A stretch of DNA of 64,000 nucleotides from Caulobacter sp. (GCA_017745235.1 JAGHZU010000010.1:1-64000); one strand, 5' to 3'. Counted from the first letter of the stretch, positions 29,854 to 42,654 are shown. A program made the numbers and translations. The notes: generated by a model from the letters alone, not told the origin.

Positions 29854-30693
29854 ATGACAGAAGACACCGTTCGCCAGCTCGCCCGTATCGCCGACGCCCT
29901 GGAGCGCATTGCGCCGCCGCCGCCGGTCGCTCCCTCCTTCGAGGGCGCGCGTCTGTTCCGCCACGAGCCCCGAACGGGCGGCTACGTAGCCGCGCCCGAC
30001 TATGCGATGGATCTCGGCCTGCTGATCGGGATCGAGCGTCAGAAGGACCGGTTCGTCCAGAACCTGCGCCGCTTCGCCGTCGGCCTGCCCTGCAACCATG
30101 TGCTGCTGTGGGGCGTGCGCGGCACGGGCAAGAGCTCGCTGACCAAGGCCGCCTTCATGACCCTGGCCGACGAGTTCCCGGCCCTGAAGCTGGTCGAGGT
30201 CGACCGCGACGAGGTGGCCGCCCTCCCCCCGCTGTTCGACCAGTTGCGCGACCGGCCCGAGCGCTTCGTGGTGCTGTGCGACGACCTGTCGTTCGAGGAC
30301 GGCGCGGCCGCCGCCAAGGCGCTGAAGTCGGCCCTGGAAGGCGGCGTGGCCGGCCCGCCGGAGAACGTGCTGTTCGTCTCCACCTCCAACCGTCGCCACC
30401 TGATGCCGCGCGACCACGCCGAAAAGCAAGGCGCGCTGGCCGCCGCCGAGGACGCCGAGGAGGAGATGAGCGTCTCCGACCGCTTCGGCCTGTGGATTGG
30501 CTTCCCGCCGATGGACCAGCCGACCTATCTGGAAGCCATCAACGGCTATGCCGAGCGCTTTGGCCTGCAGGTCGAGAACCTGGAACGCCGAGCGCTGCAA
30601 TGGTCGCAGCTGCGCGGTTCGCGCTCGGGCCGCGTGGCCTGGCAGTTCGTTCGCGATCTGGCGGGCGAGCTTGGCGTAAAGCTGCCAGGGTGA
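29854..30693 (+). CDS. DUF815 AAA+ ATP-binding protein
   Basis: 279-residue ATPase. Walker A GVRGTGKSS (residues 87-95) and Walker B FVVLCDDLSFE are visible, with VLFVSTSNRRHLMPRD as sensor 1 and the C-terminal SGRVAWQFVRDLAGELG. The N-terminal coiled part begins EDTVRQLARIADALERI. DUF815 proteins are near-universal in alphaproteobacteria but unassigned. It is divergent from yajC and convergent with dipM. Confidence 0.9.
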   Translation: MTEDTVRQLARIADALERIAPPPPVAPSFEGARLFRHEPRTGGYVAAPDYAMDLGLLIGIERQKDRFVQNLRRFAVGLPCNHVLLWGVRGTGKSSLTKAAFMTLADEFPALKLVEVDRDEVAALPPLFDQLRDRPERFVVLCDDLSFEDGAAAAKALKSALEGGVAGPPENVLFVSTSNRRHLMPRDHAEKQGALAAAEDAEEEMSVSDRFGLWIGFPPMDQPTYLEAINGYAERFGLQVENLERRALQWSQLRGSRSGRVAWQFVRDLAGELGVKLPG

Positions 30694-30699
30694 CGGGAA

Positions 30700-30729
30700 G
30701 GCCTCCCCTCGACGGAGGAGGCCCCCTTT
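30700..30729. terminator. Candidate imperfect terminator hairpin between convergent genes
   Basis: GGCCTCC and GGAGGCC arms about ten bases apart, with CCCTTT to the right. It lies between the DUF815 and dipM stops. The stem is shorter and less regular than that at 14647. Confidence 0.5.
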
Positions 30730-30730
30730 C

Positions 30731-32617
30731 CTACTTCGGCAGAACCAGCGACGGGTCGACCGGACGCGCCTTGTCCTTCGGGGTCGGAGCGTAGCGAACC
30801 TCGAAGTGAAGCTGGGGCTCGGTGACGCCCCCGGTCTGGCCGACCGCGCCCAGGACGTCGCCTTGGGCGACCTGCTGGCGCATCTTGACCTCGGTCGAGG
30901 ACAGGTGGGCATAGGCCGTGACCCAGCCGTCTGCGTGCTTGACCAGCACCAGGTTGCCGAAGCCCGGCACCTGGTTGCCCGAATAGACCACCTCGCCGGC
31001 GGCGGCCGCACGGACCGGCGAACCGGCGGCGGCGCGGATGTTCAGGCCGTCGTTGCGCTGACCGGTGCCCTTGGGGCCAAAATCCGAGATGGTCTCACCG
31101 CGAACCGGCCAAACGAAACGACCACGGCCTGCGGCCGTGATCTCCGCTTCCGTCGGGGGAGCGCTGCTCTCGATCAGCGGACGCGAGGCCGGCGGCGGCG
31201 TTACGGGTTGGGCCGAAACCGGACCAGTCGGCGTGCGCGGATAATTGCTGGCCGGCGGCGGCGTGTAGGGACGCGGATTCGACGGCACGTAGGGTTGCGG
31301 GCTGGACGGCGTGGTCGCGGCCGGCGGCGTATAGGTCGGCGCAGGCGTCGAAGGCATGGTTTGAGCGGGACGTGTCGGCGCGGGCGCCGGCGTGGTGACC
31401 GTCGTCTTCAACGGCCCCTTGTCCTTGTAGCCGGCCGGCAGGCGCAGCTTCTGGCCCTTCTTGATCGTGGAGCCGACGCGAATGCCGTTCTCCTCGGCCA
31501 GGGCGGCCGGCTTGACGTTGAAGCGCTTGGCGATGTTGGCCAGGGTGTCGCCGCTGTTGGCGACGTAGGCCTTGGCCGTGGTCGCGGGCCCCTTCAGCTT
31601 TTGACCAGGCTTGATGCGGTACGGCGGCTCGAGGTCGTTGTCCTTGACCAGGTCGGCGCGGGTGGTGTCCAGGCCGCGCGCGATGGCGTCGATCGCATCG
31701 CCCGACTTCACGGTATAGACGCGGCGGGGGCCCGCGACCTCGACCACCGGGCCGGTGACGCTGACGGTCGTGGTGGTGGTCGGACGGCCGACGGGTTCGG
31801 GTTCGTCGTCCGCCGGCGCCGTGGCCTGCGTGGTCCGGGGAGGAACAGCGCCCGGACGGGTCGACGGCGCGCCGACCGGCGGACGGCTGGCGGACGGAAC
31901 CGGCTCGCTCTCGGTCACGGGCTGCAGCACGGTGGTCTTGCTGGGCCCCTTGTCCTTATAGCCGTCGGGCAGGCGCAGCTTCTGACCCTTTCGGATAGCC
32001 GAGCCGGTCGAAAGATCGTTCTCCTCGGCCAGGGCGGCGGCGCTGACCGAGAAGCGCTTGGCGATCGCGAACATCGTATCGCCGGTCTGGACGACGTAGG
32101 CTTTCGCGCCCTCGTCGGCAGGCCCCTTCAGCACTTGGCCGGGCTTGATGCGGTACGGCGGCTCCAGGTCGTTGTCCTTGGCCAGGGCCGCCCTCGTGGT
32201 GCCCAGGCTGCGAGCGATGGCGTCGATGTTGTCGCCCGACTTGACCTTGTAGCTCTTGGCCGGGCCGGTGACCGAGACGACAGGACCGGCGACTGTGGTG
32301 ACCACCACCGGGCGCTGAGCCGTGGGCGCCGGCCGGGTGACCGGCGCAGGCGGCGGCGGAGCCGTATTGGTGACAGGGGCGAGTTGCTGACTCGATACGC
32401 CCGCACTGGCCGGCGGCGGCGTCAGGCGGGGCGGCTCGTCTTCTTCCGGTGGTGGCGGCGCCGGCTGGGTGGTCGCGGCGGGCGCGGGCTGGGACGCGGG
32501 AGGTCCCTGGACGATCGGGAAATTCGGGGAAGGCCTGTTCTCGACCGCACTTTCACAGGCGGTGAGCGTTCCAGCCGTCAGGGCGATCACCGCCGCGCGC
32601 GTCCACAACTGACTCAT
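30731..32617 (-). CDS. dipM: LysM/LytM (M23) cell-division protein DipM, degenerate active site
   Basis: 628-residue envelope protein. The signal ends in a lipobox-like TLTAC (Cys21), then a Pro-rich linker. There are four LysM peptidoglycan-binding repeats (about 123-166, 173-217, 301-344, 350-394), a second Pro-rich linker, and a LytM domain (about 502-628). The M23 zinc motif HxGxD is replaced by NDGLN (residues 522-526), while His571 and His604 remain. It should therefore not hydrolyse peptidoglycan itself. Caulobacter DipM is known as a division factor that activates other wall hydrolases. The start MSQLWTRAAV was chosen for the signal peptide; the frame opens at 32668. Confidence 0.92.
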   Translation of the reverse strand: MSQLWTRAAVIALTAGTLTACESAVENRPSPNFPIVQGPPASQPAPAATTQPAPPPPEEDEPPRLTPPPASAGVSSQQLAPVTNTAPPPPAPVTRPAPTAQRPVVVTTVAGPVVSVTGPAKSYKVKSGDNIDAIARSLGTTRAALAKDNDLEPPYRIKPGQVLKGPADEGAKAYVVQTGDTMFAIAKRFSVSAAALAEENDLSTGSAIRKGQKLRLPDGYKDKGPSKTTVLQPVTESEPVPSASRPPVGAPSTRPGAVPPRTTQATAPADDEPEPVGRPTTTTTVSVTGPVVEVAGPRRVYTVKSGDAIDAIARGLDTTRADLVKDNDLEPPYRIKPGQKLKGPATTAKAYVANSGDTLANIAKRFNVKPAALAEENGIRVGSTIKKGQKLRLPAGYKDKGPLKTTVTTPAPAPTRPAQTMPSTPAPTYTPPAATTPSSPQPYVPSNPRPYTPPPASNYPRTPTGPVSAQPVTPPPASRPLIESSAPPTEAEITAAGRGRFVWPVRGETISDFGPKGTGQRNDGLNIRAAAGSPVRAAAAGEVVYSGNQVPGFGNLVLVKHADGWVTAYAHLSSTEVKMRQQVAQGDVLGAVGQTGGVTEPQLHFEVRYAPTPKDKARPVDPSLVLPK

Positions 32618-32660
32618 TGCCTCTCCTCTCCCAGCGAGACTCCAGACGCCTTCGCAAGGG

Positions 32661-32675
32661 TAAACCAACCATTAA
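32661..32675 (-). promoter_or_regulatory. Possible CtrA half-conserved site upstream of dipM
   Basis: On the minus strand TTAA-N7-TTTA, one mismatch from the CtrA box TTAA-N7-TTAA, 44 nt upstream of the dipM start. A/T-rich motifs are rare in this DNA, which raises interest, but one mismatch keeps this tentative. Confidence 0.35.
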
Positions 32676-32718
32676 ACATCCCGCGCCCCGCCGGGAACCC
32701 GACGGCGCTCCGCCCGCT

Positions 32719-33374
32719 CTACTCGCGGGCGACGCCGTCCAGGATCGGGACGAAACGCACGTCGCACAGGACTTCCACCGTGAAGCCCCCCTTTCCATCG
32801 CCGGCGTAGCGGCGAAGGCTCTGCACAGGCCCCTTGCCGACCGGCGCGACCAGCACGCCATGCGGCTTCAGCTGCGAAAGCAGAGTTTCCGGTTCATCCT
32901 GCGCGGCCGCCGTGACCAGAATACGGTCGAATGGGGCCTGTTTGGGCCAACCTTCCCACCCGTCGCCGAATTTCGTGATGACGTTGGTCAGGCCCAGGGT
33001 CGCGAAACGCGCCTCGGCCTCCTTCATCAGCGTGCGGTAGCGCTCGATCGTATAGACGAGGCGCGAGACGCGGCTGAGCACGGCGGTCTGATAACCAGAG
33101 CCCGTGCCGATCTCCAGAACGCGGCAGCGCGGCTCCAGGGTCAGGGCCTGGGTCATCAGGCCCACGATGAAAGGCTGGCTGATGGTCTGGCCGCAGGCGA
33201 TCGGCAGGGCCGAATCCTCCCACGAGCGCTCCTTGAAGAGGTCCGGCGTGAACAGGTCGCGCGGGGTCTTCTCGATCGCCGCCAGCACGGCGGGATCGGT
33301 GACGCCCTGGGCGCGCAGCGCCTTCAGCAGCGCCTGCAGGCGAGCCTCGGGCGTATCGCTCTTGGCCTGGGCCA

Positions 33375-33375
<1 letters not shown>
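32719..33375 (-). CDS. pcm: Protein-L-isoaspartate O-methyltransferase
   Basis: 218-residue SAM enzyme that repairs damaged aspartyl/asparaginyl residues. CGQTISQPFIVGLMTQAL is the family substrate motif, VLEIGTGSGYQTAVLS is SAM motif I, and FDRILVTAAAQDEPETLLSQLKPHG is the post-motif. The ATG at 33373-33375 overlaps the surE TGA by one base; a GTG one codon upstream is possible. The surE-pcm pair is widely conserved. Confidence 0.96.
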
Positions 33376-36478
<3,103 letters not shown>

Positions 36479-36482
<4 letters not shown>

Positions 36483-37096
36483 GAGATGATGTCCGATTTC
36501 TTGGCGGCGGCGCGGGTGGTCTTGCGCGGCGGGACGCCAACCTCGTCGGACTTGGCGGCCGAGGCGCGCTTGGACGGGACGGCGATGGTCTTGGACTTGG
36601 CCGGCGCCTTCTTCGGCGCGGCGGTCTTGGTGATCCTGGCCGCCGACGCCTTGGACGTGGCGGTGGCCTTGGCTGTGGCCCGGGGCTTGCGCGGCTTGAC
36701 GATCTCTACGGCCGGCTCGGCCACGGCGGGCGCGGCCTCAGCTGAGGTCGCGGCGGCGGCCGGCGGATAGGGCTGCATGGCGCCGCTCTTCAGGCTGGCG
36801 TCGATCTCGGCGAAGGTCTGGTTCAGACCCACGTCCCGGGCCGCGTCGGCGGCCTCCTTGAAAGGCTGGGCGTACTGCCCCTCGCGCATGGCCTGCACTT
36901 CCTTGCGCAGCTCGTCGAGCTCCGACTGGCGGGCCATTTCGTCGAAGCTGGCGCGGAATTCGTTGGCCATGCCGCGCATACGGCCCAGAAACTGGCCGAT
37001 CTTGCGCATCAGGACAGGCAAGTCCTTGGGCCCGACCACGATCAGGGCGACCGCGGCGATGATGAGCAGTTCGGATCCACCGATATCAGGAAGCAT
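36479..37096 (-). CDS. tatB: Sec-independent protein translocase TatB
   Basis: 205 residues. The N-terminal helix MLPDIGGSELLIIAAVALIVVGPKDLP has the TatB Glu and the Gly-Pro hinge. An amphipathic helix follows (MRGMANEFRASFDEMARQ), then a long Lys/Ala-rich cytoplasmic tail. The tail is disordered and longer than in enterobacteria, usual in alphaproteobacteria. It lies between tatA and tatC. Confidence 0.94.
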
Positions 37097-37248
37097 AGCC
37101 GCCGGCCTTAGAGCGGTTTCCGACCGGGGGAAAGCCCGGACGCCGCGTCTCTATGAAGAACACGCCCTAACCCGGTTCGGATGGCATCCACCCCGGCGTC
37201 GGACGCGCGACGACACGGGGCGGCTGGACCGCCCCGCGCCCGATACGA

Positions 37249-37473
37249 CTACGACTTGCGCAGGTCTTCCTTCTCGGCCTCGGTGCGCGGCAGCGAACCG
37301 TTGGCCTTGTTGTCGGCGACTTCCTGGCTGGTGTCGTCCTTCAGGCCATCTTTGAAGGCCTTGATGCCCTTGGCGGCGTCGCCCATGATTCCCGACAGCT
37401 TGCCCGGACGGGCGAAGAAGATCGCAACGATCGCGGCCAGGACAAGCCAGTGCCAGATGCTCAAACTACCCAT
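37249..37473 (-). CDS. tatA: Sec-independent protein translocase TatA
   Basis: 74 residues: [20 protein letters not shown] helix, then the amphipathic helix with [20 protein letters not shown], and an acidic tail. It forms the transport pore with TatBC. The ATG at 37471-37473 gives the standard N-terminus; the frame opens upstream to 37530. About 150 nt separate it from tatB. Confidence 0.95.
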   Translation of the reverse strand: MGSLSIWHWLVLAAIVAIFFARPGKLSGIMGDAAKGIKAFKDGLKDDTSQEVADNKANGSLPRTEAEKEDLRKS

Positions 37474-37578
37474 GATCGCCAATGCTCCTTCGCGTGCGCG
37501 GCCCCCCGGGCCGCTCGCACGCCATACCATAATATCTCAGACAATATAGGCGCTCGCGAGGCCTGAGGCCAAGAGCGC

Positions 37579-38265
37579 CTACCGCCCCTCCAGTTCGCCA
37601 AGGAAGTCTTGCGCGAACTCGGGCGATTCCTCGCCGTCCTCCAGCGGATCCTCGTCCTCGCCGGGGCGCAGGCCCATGGGGTCCGGCACGGTGAAACCGG
37701 GTGGCAGATCCAGCGCCAGCAGGCCGGCCGCGCGCATCTCCTGGATCCCCGGCAAATCCCCCAGGTTGGCCAGGCCGTAGTGTTCCAGGAACGCGTCGGT
37801 CGTGCCGAAGGTGACCGGACGGCCGGGCGTGCGACGGCGGCCGCGCATCTTCACCAGGCCCAGTTCCAGCAGCACGTCCAACGTGCCCCGGCTGGCCTGG
37901 ACCCCACGCACGGCCTCGATCTCGGCCCGGGTGACGGGCTGGTGATAGGCGATGATCGCCAGGGTCTCCTGGGCGGCCTTGGACAGGCGGCGCGGCTCCT
38001 CGCGCTCCTCGGTCATCAGGAAGGCCAGGTCCGTGGCCGTCTGGAACCGCCAGCGGCCGGCGACTTCGACCAGTTCCACGCCCCTGCCCTGCCAGCGCGC
38101 TCGAAGATCGACAATTCCCCGGGCCGCGTCGGCGCCTTCAGGCAGACGCTTGGCCAGATCTTCGACGCTCAGCGGCTCGGCGGCGGCGAACAGCAGCGCC
38201 TCTATGCAGCGTTCGGTGAACAGGGGATCGAGCGTCGTGGCGGTTTCGTCAGTCGGGGACGTCAC
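37579..38265 (-). CDS. scpB: Segregation and condensation protein ScpB
   Basis: 228-residue winged-helix partner in the SMC-ScpAB condensin. CIEALLFAAAEPLSVEDLAKRLP is the family start, and RLSKAAQETLAIIAYHQPVTRAEIEAVRGV is the conserved core. The acidic C-terminal tail is longer than usual. It overlaps scpA by 4 nt at ATGA. Confidence 0.95.
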   Translation of the reverse strand: MTSPTDETATTLDPLFTERCIEALLFAAAEPLSVEDLAKRLPEGADAARGIVDLRARWQGRGVELVEVAGRWRFQTATDLAFLMTEEREEPRRLSKAAQETLAIIAYHQPVTRAEIEAVRGVQASRGTLDVLLELGLVKMRGRRRTPGRPVTFGTTDAFLEHYGLANLGDLPGIQEMRAAGLLALDLPPGFTVPDPMGLRPGEDEDPLEDGEESPEFAQDFLGELEGR

Positions 38266-39086
38266 TGCGCAGCCTCCAGCGGCGTTTCGCGCGTACGCAG
38301 ATAGATGTCGGAGAAGTGCTCCATCTGCCGGGCTTCCAGGATGCCCTCCTTCACCAGCTCCAGGCTGGCGGAAAGGGTGGAGGCCAGATAGCTCGCGGGA
38401 CTTGGACCGTCGGGATCCTCCTCCCAGCGATCGACCGGCGCGGCGCTGGACAGTGTCGTCCAGTCCTTCATCTCGGGCAGCAGGGTGCGCAGGCGGTCGC
38501 GGGCGTCTTCCAGCGGGTAGGCCTGGGGCGGACGCGGGGCGTAATGGCGACCATGCTCGCGTTTCCGCTGGGTGATGTAGGCCGTCATCAGACCGTAGAG
38601 GTCGCCTTCGAACCGCGTGGAGGAGACGATCTTCACCGCCTCCGGGTCGCCGCGCATGAACACGTCGCGCTTGAGGATCGGACGCTCCTTCAGCGCCTCG
38701 ACGGCCTTGCGCATCACGTCCAGCTTGGCCAGGCGGAAGGCCAGTTGGGCGGCCATTTCCTCGGCGGGCGGCTCTTCGGCCTTGGGACGTTCGGGTTTGG
38801 GCAGCAGGAGGCGCGACTTCAGATAGGCCAGCCAGGCGGCCATCACGAGATAGTCGGCGGCCAGCGAGAAGCGCACGCGGCGAGCCTGCTGGACGAAGGC
38901 CAGATACTGCTCGGCCAGGCGTGTGATCGACAGCTGAAGCAGGTCGACCTTCTGGCTGCGCGCCAGGGCCAGCAGCACATGCAGCGGGCCTTCGTAGCCA
39001 TCGATGTCGATGACTAGCGCAGCGCCGTCCTCGGCAGCCTCGTTGGCGGCCGTGAAGTCGAGGGTGGGCTGAAAGCCCGTGCTCAA
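38262..39086 (-). CDS. scpA: Segregation and condensation protein ScpA
   Basis: 274-residue kleisin that bridges SMC heads. YEGPLHVLLALARSQKVDLLQLSITRLAEQYLAF is the hallmark N-terminal domain. FSDIYLRTRETPLEAA at the C-terminus is the SMC head-binding winged helix with some truncation. The start is TTG (39084-39086) overlapping the nagZ TGA in TTGA. No ATG or GTG fits better. Operon with scpB and nagZ. Confidence 0.93.
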   Translation of the reverse strand: MSTGFQPTLDFTAANEAAEDGAALVIDIDGYEGPLHVLLALARSQKVDLLQLSITRLAEQYLAFVQQARRVRFSLAADYLVMAAWLAYLKSRLLLPKPERPKAEEPPAEEMAAQLAFRLAKLDVMRKAVEALKERPILKRDVFMRGDPEAVKIVSSTRFEGDLYGLMTAYITQRKREHGRHYAPRPPQAYPLEDARDRLRTLLPEMKDWTTLSSAAPVDRWEEDPDGPSPASYLASTLSASLELVKEGILEARQMEHFSDIYLRTRETPLEAAQ

Positions 39087-40108
39087 GCGTACTTGCCGTC
39101 GAAGGCGGCGTCGAACCGGGCGCGGGCCTCGGCGACGTCGAGAGGCTCGGGAGCCTTGACCAGCCGCCCCATGACCGCCTGCATCCGACGCTTGGCCTCC
39201 CGTGAAGGACGCCCCACGCCCGACATCACCGCCTTCATCTCGGCCATGTCGCCGTTGCAGTGCAGCACCACGTCGCAGCCAGCGGCCAGGCTGGCCTTTG
39301 CGCGTTGCTTGAAGTCGCCGGACAGCGCCTTCATCGACAGGTCATCGCTCATCAGAAGTCCGTCGAAGCCTATGGATTCACGGATGATCTTCTTGATCGC
39401 CTTCTTGGAGGTGGTGGCCGGGTTCTTGCGGTCGATGGCCGTGTAGACGACATGGGCGGTCATCGCCATCGGCATGTCTGACAGCACGCGGAACGGCGCG
39501 AAGTCGCGGGCGTCCAGCTCGGCCAGCTTGGCCTTGACGACCGGCAATTCCAGATGGCTGTCGGCCATCGCGCGGCCGTGACCGGGGATATGCTTGATGA
39601 TCGGCAGGACGCCGCCGGCCAGCAACCCCTCGGCGGCGGCGCGCCCCAGGGTCGCCACTTGCTCGGGTGTGTCGCCATAGGCGCGATCACCAATGATCTC
39701 GTGGCCCTGCGGATCGGGCACGTCCAGCACTGGCACGCAGTCGACGTTGATCCCCAGAGACAGCAGGTCGTGGGCGATCAGGCGGGCCCCTAGGCGCGTG
39801 ACTTCACGGGCGACCAGCGGATCGTTGGCCACCAGCTCGCCATAGGCGCGGCCCGGCGGATACCTCTTCCAGTGGGGCGGCTGCAGGCGGGCCACGCGGC
39901 CGCCTTCCTGGTCGATCAGGATGGGGGCGTCGGATCGCCCCACCGTCTCGCGCAGCGCCGCCGTCAGAGCCCGGACCTGGTTCGGATCGGCGATGTTGCG
40001 CTTGAACAGGATGAAGCCCCACGGCTTCACGTCGCGGAAGAACGCAGCCTCTTCCGCCGTCAGGGTGGTCCCGGCGCAGCCGAGGATGGCGGCGGAAATG
40101 CTGGCCAC
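39083..40108 (-). CDS. nagZ: Beta-N-acetylhexosaminidase NagZ (GH3)
   Basis: 341-residue cytoplasmic glycosidase of peptidoglycan recycling that removes GlcNAc from anhydro-muropeptides. FILFKRNIADPNQV and LIDQEGGRVARLQPP open the barrel, IKHIPGHGRAMADSHLELP is the NagZ catalytic His loop, and LLMSDDLSMKAL contains the nucleophile Asp. It starts at GTG (40106-40108) with GGAG upstream and overlaps scpA. Confidence 0.95.
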   Translation of the reverse strand: MASISAAILGCAGTTLTAEEAAFFRDVKPWGFILFKRNIADPNQVRALTAALRETVGRSDAPILIDQEGGRVARLQPPHWKRYPPGRAYGELVANDPLVAREVTRLGARLIAHDLLSLGINVDCVPVLDVPDPQGHEIIGDRAYGDTPEQVATLGRAAAEGLLAGGVLPIIKHIPGHGRAMADSHLELPVVKAKLAELDARDFAPFRVLSDMPMAMTAHVVYTAIDRKNPATTSKKAIKKIIRESIGFDGLLMSDDLSMKALSGDFKQRAKASLAAGCDVVLHCNGDMAEMKAVMSGVGRPSREAKRRMQAVMGRLVKAPEPLDVAEARARFDAAFDGKYA

Positions 40109-40117
40109 GCGTCTCTC

Positions 40118-40936
40118 CTACTTCACGAAGCAGGACTTGCCGGCGGCGCTCAGGGCGTCGCAGAAGGCCTTGGCCTCGGCGCGGCTGGAAAAGCCGGTGA
40201 CGGCGGTGCGGTAAAGAGTCGTGCCGTTCTTGTCGATCGCCTCGACCTTCTTGCCCTTGCCCGCGGCCATGCCCGGCGCGATGCGCGCGGCGTCGTTCCA
40301 GGCCTTGTCGGCCAGGGCCGGCGACGACAGGGCGCCGATCTGGACGCTGGCGGGTCCCGAAGCCGAAACGGCCGGCGCCACGACCGGCTTGGCCGGAACC
40401 GGTTTGGGTGCGACGGCGGCCGGCGAAACGGCGGCCGTGGCCAAGCCTTCGATCGACGGCGCAGGTTTGGCCGGGGTCGGCTTGGTTGGAGCGGCCGAAA
40501 CCGGCGCGGTGGCGACCGGAGCCGGGGCAGGTTTGGCCGGCGGCAGGCTGGCGGACTGAACCGGGGCGCTGGGCGGCGGCGGGGCCGGACGGGCCATCGG
40601 CTCCTCGGGCTTGGCGGCGAAGCTGGGCGAGGCTTCAGGCGTCTCGTTCTTGTAGATCTGCAGGCCGGCGGCCGGATCGGTCGGCTGGGCCGTGCCGGCG
40701 GGGGGCGCGGTCTTCACCGCGGCGACGGGCTCGCCCACGGTGCGCGGCGGTTCGTTCGGATTGCGGACGCCGCCACGATAGATCAGCACCACCGCCACAA
40801 CCAGCGTCGCCAGGACCACGGCGCTGATGATGAGGGTCATGGGAAGGGGGCGCGAGCCGCGGACCGGCTGGCGCGCGTCGAACGCGAGCGGCGCATCGGT
40901 GGGCGGCGTATAGGCGCCGCGGTGGGGATCGGACAT
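40118..40936 (-). CDS. SPOR-domain membrane protein
   Basis: 272 residues: short cytoplasmic segment, one helix (about 32-53, MTLIISAVVLATLVVAVVLIY), a long Pro/Ala-rich periplasmic linker and a C-terminal SPOR domain (about 195-272, SVQIGALSSPALADKAWNDA ... CFVK). SPOR domains bind denuded peptidoglycan at division sites. It is upstream of nagZ by 9 nt and downstream of dgt. FtsN-like division proteins have this layout, but identity with FtsN is not established here. Confidence 0.88.
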   Translation of the reverse strand: MSDPHRGAYTPPTDAPLAFDARQPVRGSRPLPMTLIISAVVLATLVVAVVLIYRGGVRNPNEPPRTVGEPVAAVKTAPPAGTAQPTDPAAGLQIYKNETPEASPSFAAKPEEPMARPAPPPPSAPVQSASLPPAKPAPAPVATAPVSAAPTKPTPAKPAPSIEGLATAAVSPAAVAPKPVPAKPVVAPAVSASGPASVQIGALSSPALADKAWNDAARIAPGMAAGKGKKVEAIDKNGTTLYRTAVTGFSSRAEAKAFCDALSAAGKSCFVK

Positions 40937-41048
40937 TCGCGTCGAGGCTCCAGAACTTCCAGCGCGCCCGCCCAGCGGCGAATCAAGCGCGCGAAAACGT
41001 AGTTTACCGGAGCCCGCTCCCCGCCAGAACCGCCCCTGCCCCGCCTGG

Positions 41049-42233
41049 CTAGTTCCAGACGTCGAGCTGGAACAGCTTGCGGTGCTCTTCGATGGCGAAA
41101 CGGTCGGTCATGCCCGCAATGTAGTCGCAAACCACACGGGCGCGGCCGGCCTCGTCGCGGTTCTGCGACCGGGCGAACCATTCCGACGGCAGGACGTCGG
41201 GCTCGGCCAAGAACAGGCTGAACATCTCGGCCAGAATGCGGCGAGCCTGGCTCCGCGTCCGATTGACGCGCCAGTGGCGGTACATCTTCACGTGGAGGAA
41301 CTGGCGCAGACGGGCCAAGTCCTCGGCCATGTCCGGCGAGAATGCGACCAGGGCGTGGTCGAGCGCCCGCACGTCGTCGGCAGACTGGACGCCCGTGGCG
41401 GCGGCGCGCTGCAGGGTCTCGCCCATCACGTCGTCGACCATGGCGCCGATCATGCGGCGCACGGCCTCCAGGCGGGTCAGGCGCAGGTCGAGGTCAGGAC
41501 GCTCGCTGCGCACGGCCGCCAGGATGGGACCGATGAGGGGCACGTCCAGCAGTTCATCCAGGGTGATCAGCCCCGCCTCGACCCCGTCGTCGATGTCGTG
41601 ATTGTTGTAGGCGATGTCGTCGGCGAGAGCCGCGACCTGAGCCTCGGCCGAGGCCCAGGTGTTCAGGCCCAGCTTGTATTCCCCGTCATATTTGGAGATC
41701 GCCTTCCACGAGGGCTTGTTCAGCTTTTCGACGACCGGCCCGTTGTGCTTGATGATCCCTTCCAGGGTTTCCCAGGTCAGGTTCAGGCCGTTGAAATCCG
41801 GATAGCGACGCTCGAGCTCGGTCACGACCCGGAACGTCTGAACGTTGTGGTCGAAGCCGCCGTAGTTCTTCATGCACGACTGCAGTTCGTCCTCGCCGGC
41901 GTGGCCGAACGGCGGATGGCCGATGTCGTGGCCCAAGGCGATGGTCTCGGCCAGGTCGCTGTCCAGTCCCAACGCCGTCGCCAAAGACCGCGCGACCTGC
42001 GCAACTTCCAGCGAATGGGTCAGGCGGGTGCGGAAGTTGTCGCCTTCATGGGCGACGAACACCTGGGTCTTCTCCTTCAGGCGGCGGAAGGCCGAGGTGT
42101 GGATGATGCGGTCGCGATCCCGCGCGAAGGGAGTGCGGGTGCGGCTATCGTCTTCCTGGAACCGCCGGCCTCGCGACTTGGCCGGATCCTCGGCGTAGGG
42201 AGCGCGCTGAACGTAGTAGGAAGACGACGACAT
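41049..42233 (-). CDS. dgt: dGTP triphosphohydrolase-like HD-domain protein
   Basis: 394-residue HD hydrolase that removes triphosphate from dNTPs. [16 protein letters not shown] gives the first His, [17 protein letters not shown] the HD pair, and [13 protein letters not shown] the final Asp. R-rich [11 protein letters not shown] is typical of the short dGTPase group. The ATG at 42231-42233 ([16 protein letters not shown]) was selected; the frame is open further upstream through the divergent erpA region. Preferred substrate unproved. Confidence 0.93.
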   Translation of the reverse strand: MSSSSYYVQRAPYAEDPAKSRGRRFQEDDSRTRTPFARDRDRIIHTSAFRRLKEKTQVFVAHEGDNFRTRLTHSLEVAQVARSLATALGLDSDLAETIALGHDIGHPPFGHAGEDELQSCMKNYGGFDHNVQTFRVVTELERRYPDFNGLNLTWETLEGIIKHNGPVVEKLNKPSWKAISKYDGEYKLGLNTWASAEAQVAALADDIAYNNHDIDDGVEAGLITLDELLDVPLIGPILAAVRSERPDLDLRLTRLEAVRRMIGAMVDDVMGETLQRAAATGVQSADDVRALDHALVAFSPDMAEDLARLRQFLHVKMYRHWRVNRTRSQARRILAEMFSLFLAEPDVLPSEWFARSQNRDEAGRARVVCDYIAGMTDRFAIEEHRKLFQLDVWN

Positions 42234-42311
42234 GGACGGCCTTTGCTGATCGCCCTCTTTTCCTGGAGCGCGCAGGCCCTCATATAGGCGAAGTATGGAT
42301 TTTCCACAGCC

Positions 42312-42644
42312 ATGACCGACAGCACCGTAACGCTTTCTTCGAACGCCGCTCGCCGGCTCCACGCGATCTCGCAGGCCGAGGGCCATCCGGTGATGCTGCG
42401 CGTCGCCGTGGATGGCGGCGGCTGCTCGGGATTCCAGTATCGTTTCGATCTGGTCGAGGCCGGCGAGGCCGACGACCTGCGAGTCGAGCGCGACGGGGCC
42501 GCGGCCCTGGTCGACGTGATCTCCCTGGCCCTGCTGAAGGGTTCGGAGATCGATTTCGTCGACGAGCTGGCCGGCGCGGAGTTCCGCGTGCGCAATCCCA
42601 ACGCCAAGTCCAGCTGCGGCTGCGGCGTCAGCTTCTCGATCTGA
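42312..42644 (+). CDS. erpA: Iron-sulfur cluster insertion protein ErpA (A-type carrier)
   Basis: 110-residue HesB/IscA-like protein that delivers Fe-S clusters. The three ligand cysteines are Cys38 (GGGCSGFQY) and Cys102/Cys104 ([11 protein letters not shown]), the classic spacing. Divergent from dgt with 78 nt between starts. The next gene begins 10 nt later. IscA or SufA naming is an alternative, but the stand-alone position and sequence suggest ErpA. Confidence 0.92.
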   Translation: MTDSTVTLSSNAARRLHAISQAEGHPVMLRVAVDGGGCSGFQYRFDLVEAGEADDLRVERDGAAALVDVISLALLKGSEIDFVDELAGAEFRVRNPNAKSSCGCGVSFSI

Positions 42645-42654
42645 CCTTCGATCC

